A DNA stretch of 64,000 nucleotides, taken from NCBI RefSeq assembly GCF_009932555.1, contig NZ_BLJO01000010.1:61972-125971 (forward strand), given 5' to 3'. Shown here in pieces: positions 63,829-64,000 of this stretch. The position numbers and the translations under genes are program-made. This DNA is from Steroidobacter agaridevorans (GTDB lineage Bacteria; Pseudomonadota; Gammaproteobacteria; Steroidobacterales; Steroidobacteraceae). Below the pieces are notes generated by a model. That model was not told the DNA's origin. It made no database searches and saw only the letters and a list, made by a program, of their open reading frames with translations. The first letter of the stretch is position 1; each line of letters begins with the position of its first letter.

Positions 63829-64000
63829 TTACACGGCCGCCTGCGCCGCCCGGGCGCGGGGGCCGTGGAAGTACTCCTGAATCCACGGATGCGGGTTCTT
63901 CATGATGCCGTCGAGCGTATCGACCACGATTTTTCTGTCAACCAGCACCGCCACGCGGCTGCAGGTGGCCAGCAATGTATCCAGGTCGTGGGTGATCATG
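63829..64000 (-). CDS. ABC transporter ATP-binding protein, C-terminal fragment (MlaF-like)
   Basis: The frame enters from the right edge and ends with TAA at 63829-63831. The visible 56 residues read MITHDLDTLLATCSRVAVLVD (the switch-histidine region THDLDTL), then HPWIQEYFHGPRARAA, the C-terminus typical of MCE-system ATPases of the MlaF type. The stop lies 6 bp before the MCE start. The upstream permease (MlaE-like) is expected just beyond the window. Confidence 0.83.
   Translation of the reverse strand, partial: MITHDLDTLLATCSRVAVLVDRKIVVDTLDGIMKNPHPWIQEYFHGPRARAAQAAV

Overview
The window reads as chromosomal DNA of a high-GC gammaproteobacterium. RdgC, RsgA, a TraR/DksA-type protein, an MCE/PqiC-type lipid-transport operon, a cytochrome c' and a GntP permease all fit. 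The mix of a subtilase with its own ECF sigma pair, patatin, multifunctional LigD and large uncharacterised secreted proteins suggests a free-living, polymer-degrading soil or freshwater lineage. Steroidobacteraceae or relatives is my guess and is inference only. I saw no rRNA, tRNA, CRISPR array, prophage or transposase. Gene density is high, strands switch often, and base composition looks even throughout.

Region 1 (1-10.6 kb) is a compact L-rhamnose utilisation locus of the rhizobial type. rhaI and rhaD (isomerase and fused aldolase/dehydrogenase) diverge from rhaR-S-T-P-Q-K (DeoR regulator, ABC transporter, kinase). Rhamnose would be imported by RhaSTPQ, isomerised by RhaI, phosphorylated by RhaK, then cleaved and oxidised by RhaD. 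No mutarotase gene (rhaU) is present. A 25-codon ORF between rhaP and rhaQ is a partial copy of the start of rhaQ.

Region 2 (10.6-38.8 kb) is a mosaic of short transcription units. It holds an AsmA/DUF748-like protein, an orphan PstS-like lipoprotein, a membrane-embedded patatin with a DUF711 protein, a hybrid histidine kinase, a GntP permease with a serine hydrolase, a YdjM-type membrane protein, cytochrome c', a winged-helix/TPR regulator, tautomerase, hydrolases, a PLP dehydratase, a glycosyltransferase, a thioesterase, an SRPBCC protein and an FGE-like protein.

Region 3 (38.9-45.3 kb) starts with rsgA and a DksA-like gene, both with structured leaders. A long minus-strand gene series follows: LiaI-like, LiaF-like, LytS-type kinase, LytTR regulator, DUF4342, a putative M15 D,D-carboxypeptidase and a DUF4136 lipoprotein. 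This looks like a Gram-negative counterpart of the LiaFSR envelope-stress module with the output domain replaced by LytTR. It is the best candidate for an under-described system here.

Region 4 (45.6-57.4 kb) holds a lipoprotein, an rdgC/queA-like/SDR operon, an XRE-cupin regulator, an MDR reductase, a DUF3617 protein, DNA ligase D without a nearby ku, a CAP-domain protein, DUF3565 and an Ala/Gly/Ser-rich secreted protein. Three intergenic stretches (46.58-46.69, 49.64-49.72 and 57.10-57.40 kb) are arrays of small hairpins. Two of them share a tail motif and one is bounded by 28-nt inverted repeats, which suggests a dispersed palindromic repeat family.

Region 5 (57.4-64 kb) holds a subtilase divergent from an ECF sigma/anti-sigma pair, a phospholipase D-like protein that overlaps convergently with a secreted SNase-like nuclease, and the distal part of an MCE lipid transporter operon (truncated ATPase, MCE subunit, PqiC-like lipoprotein) running off the right edge.
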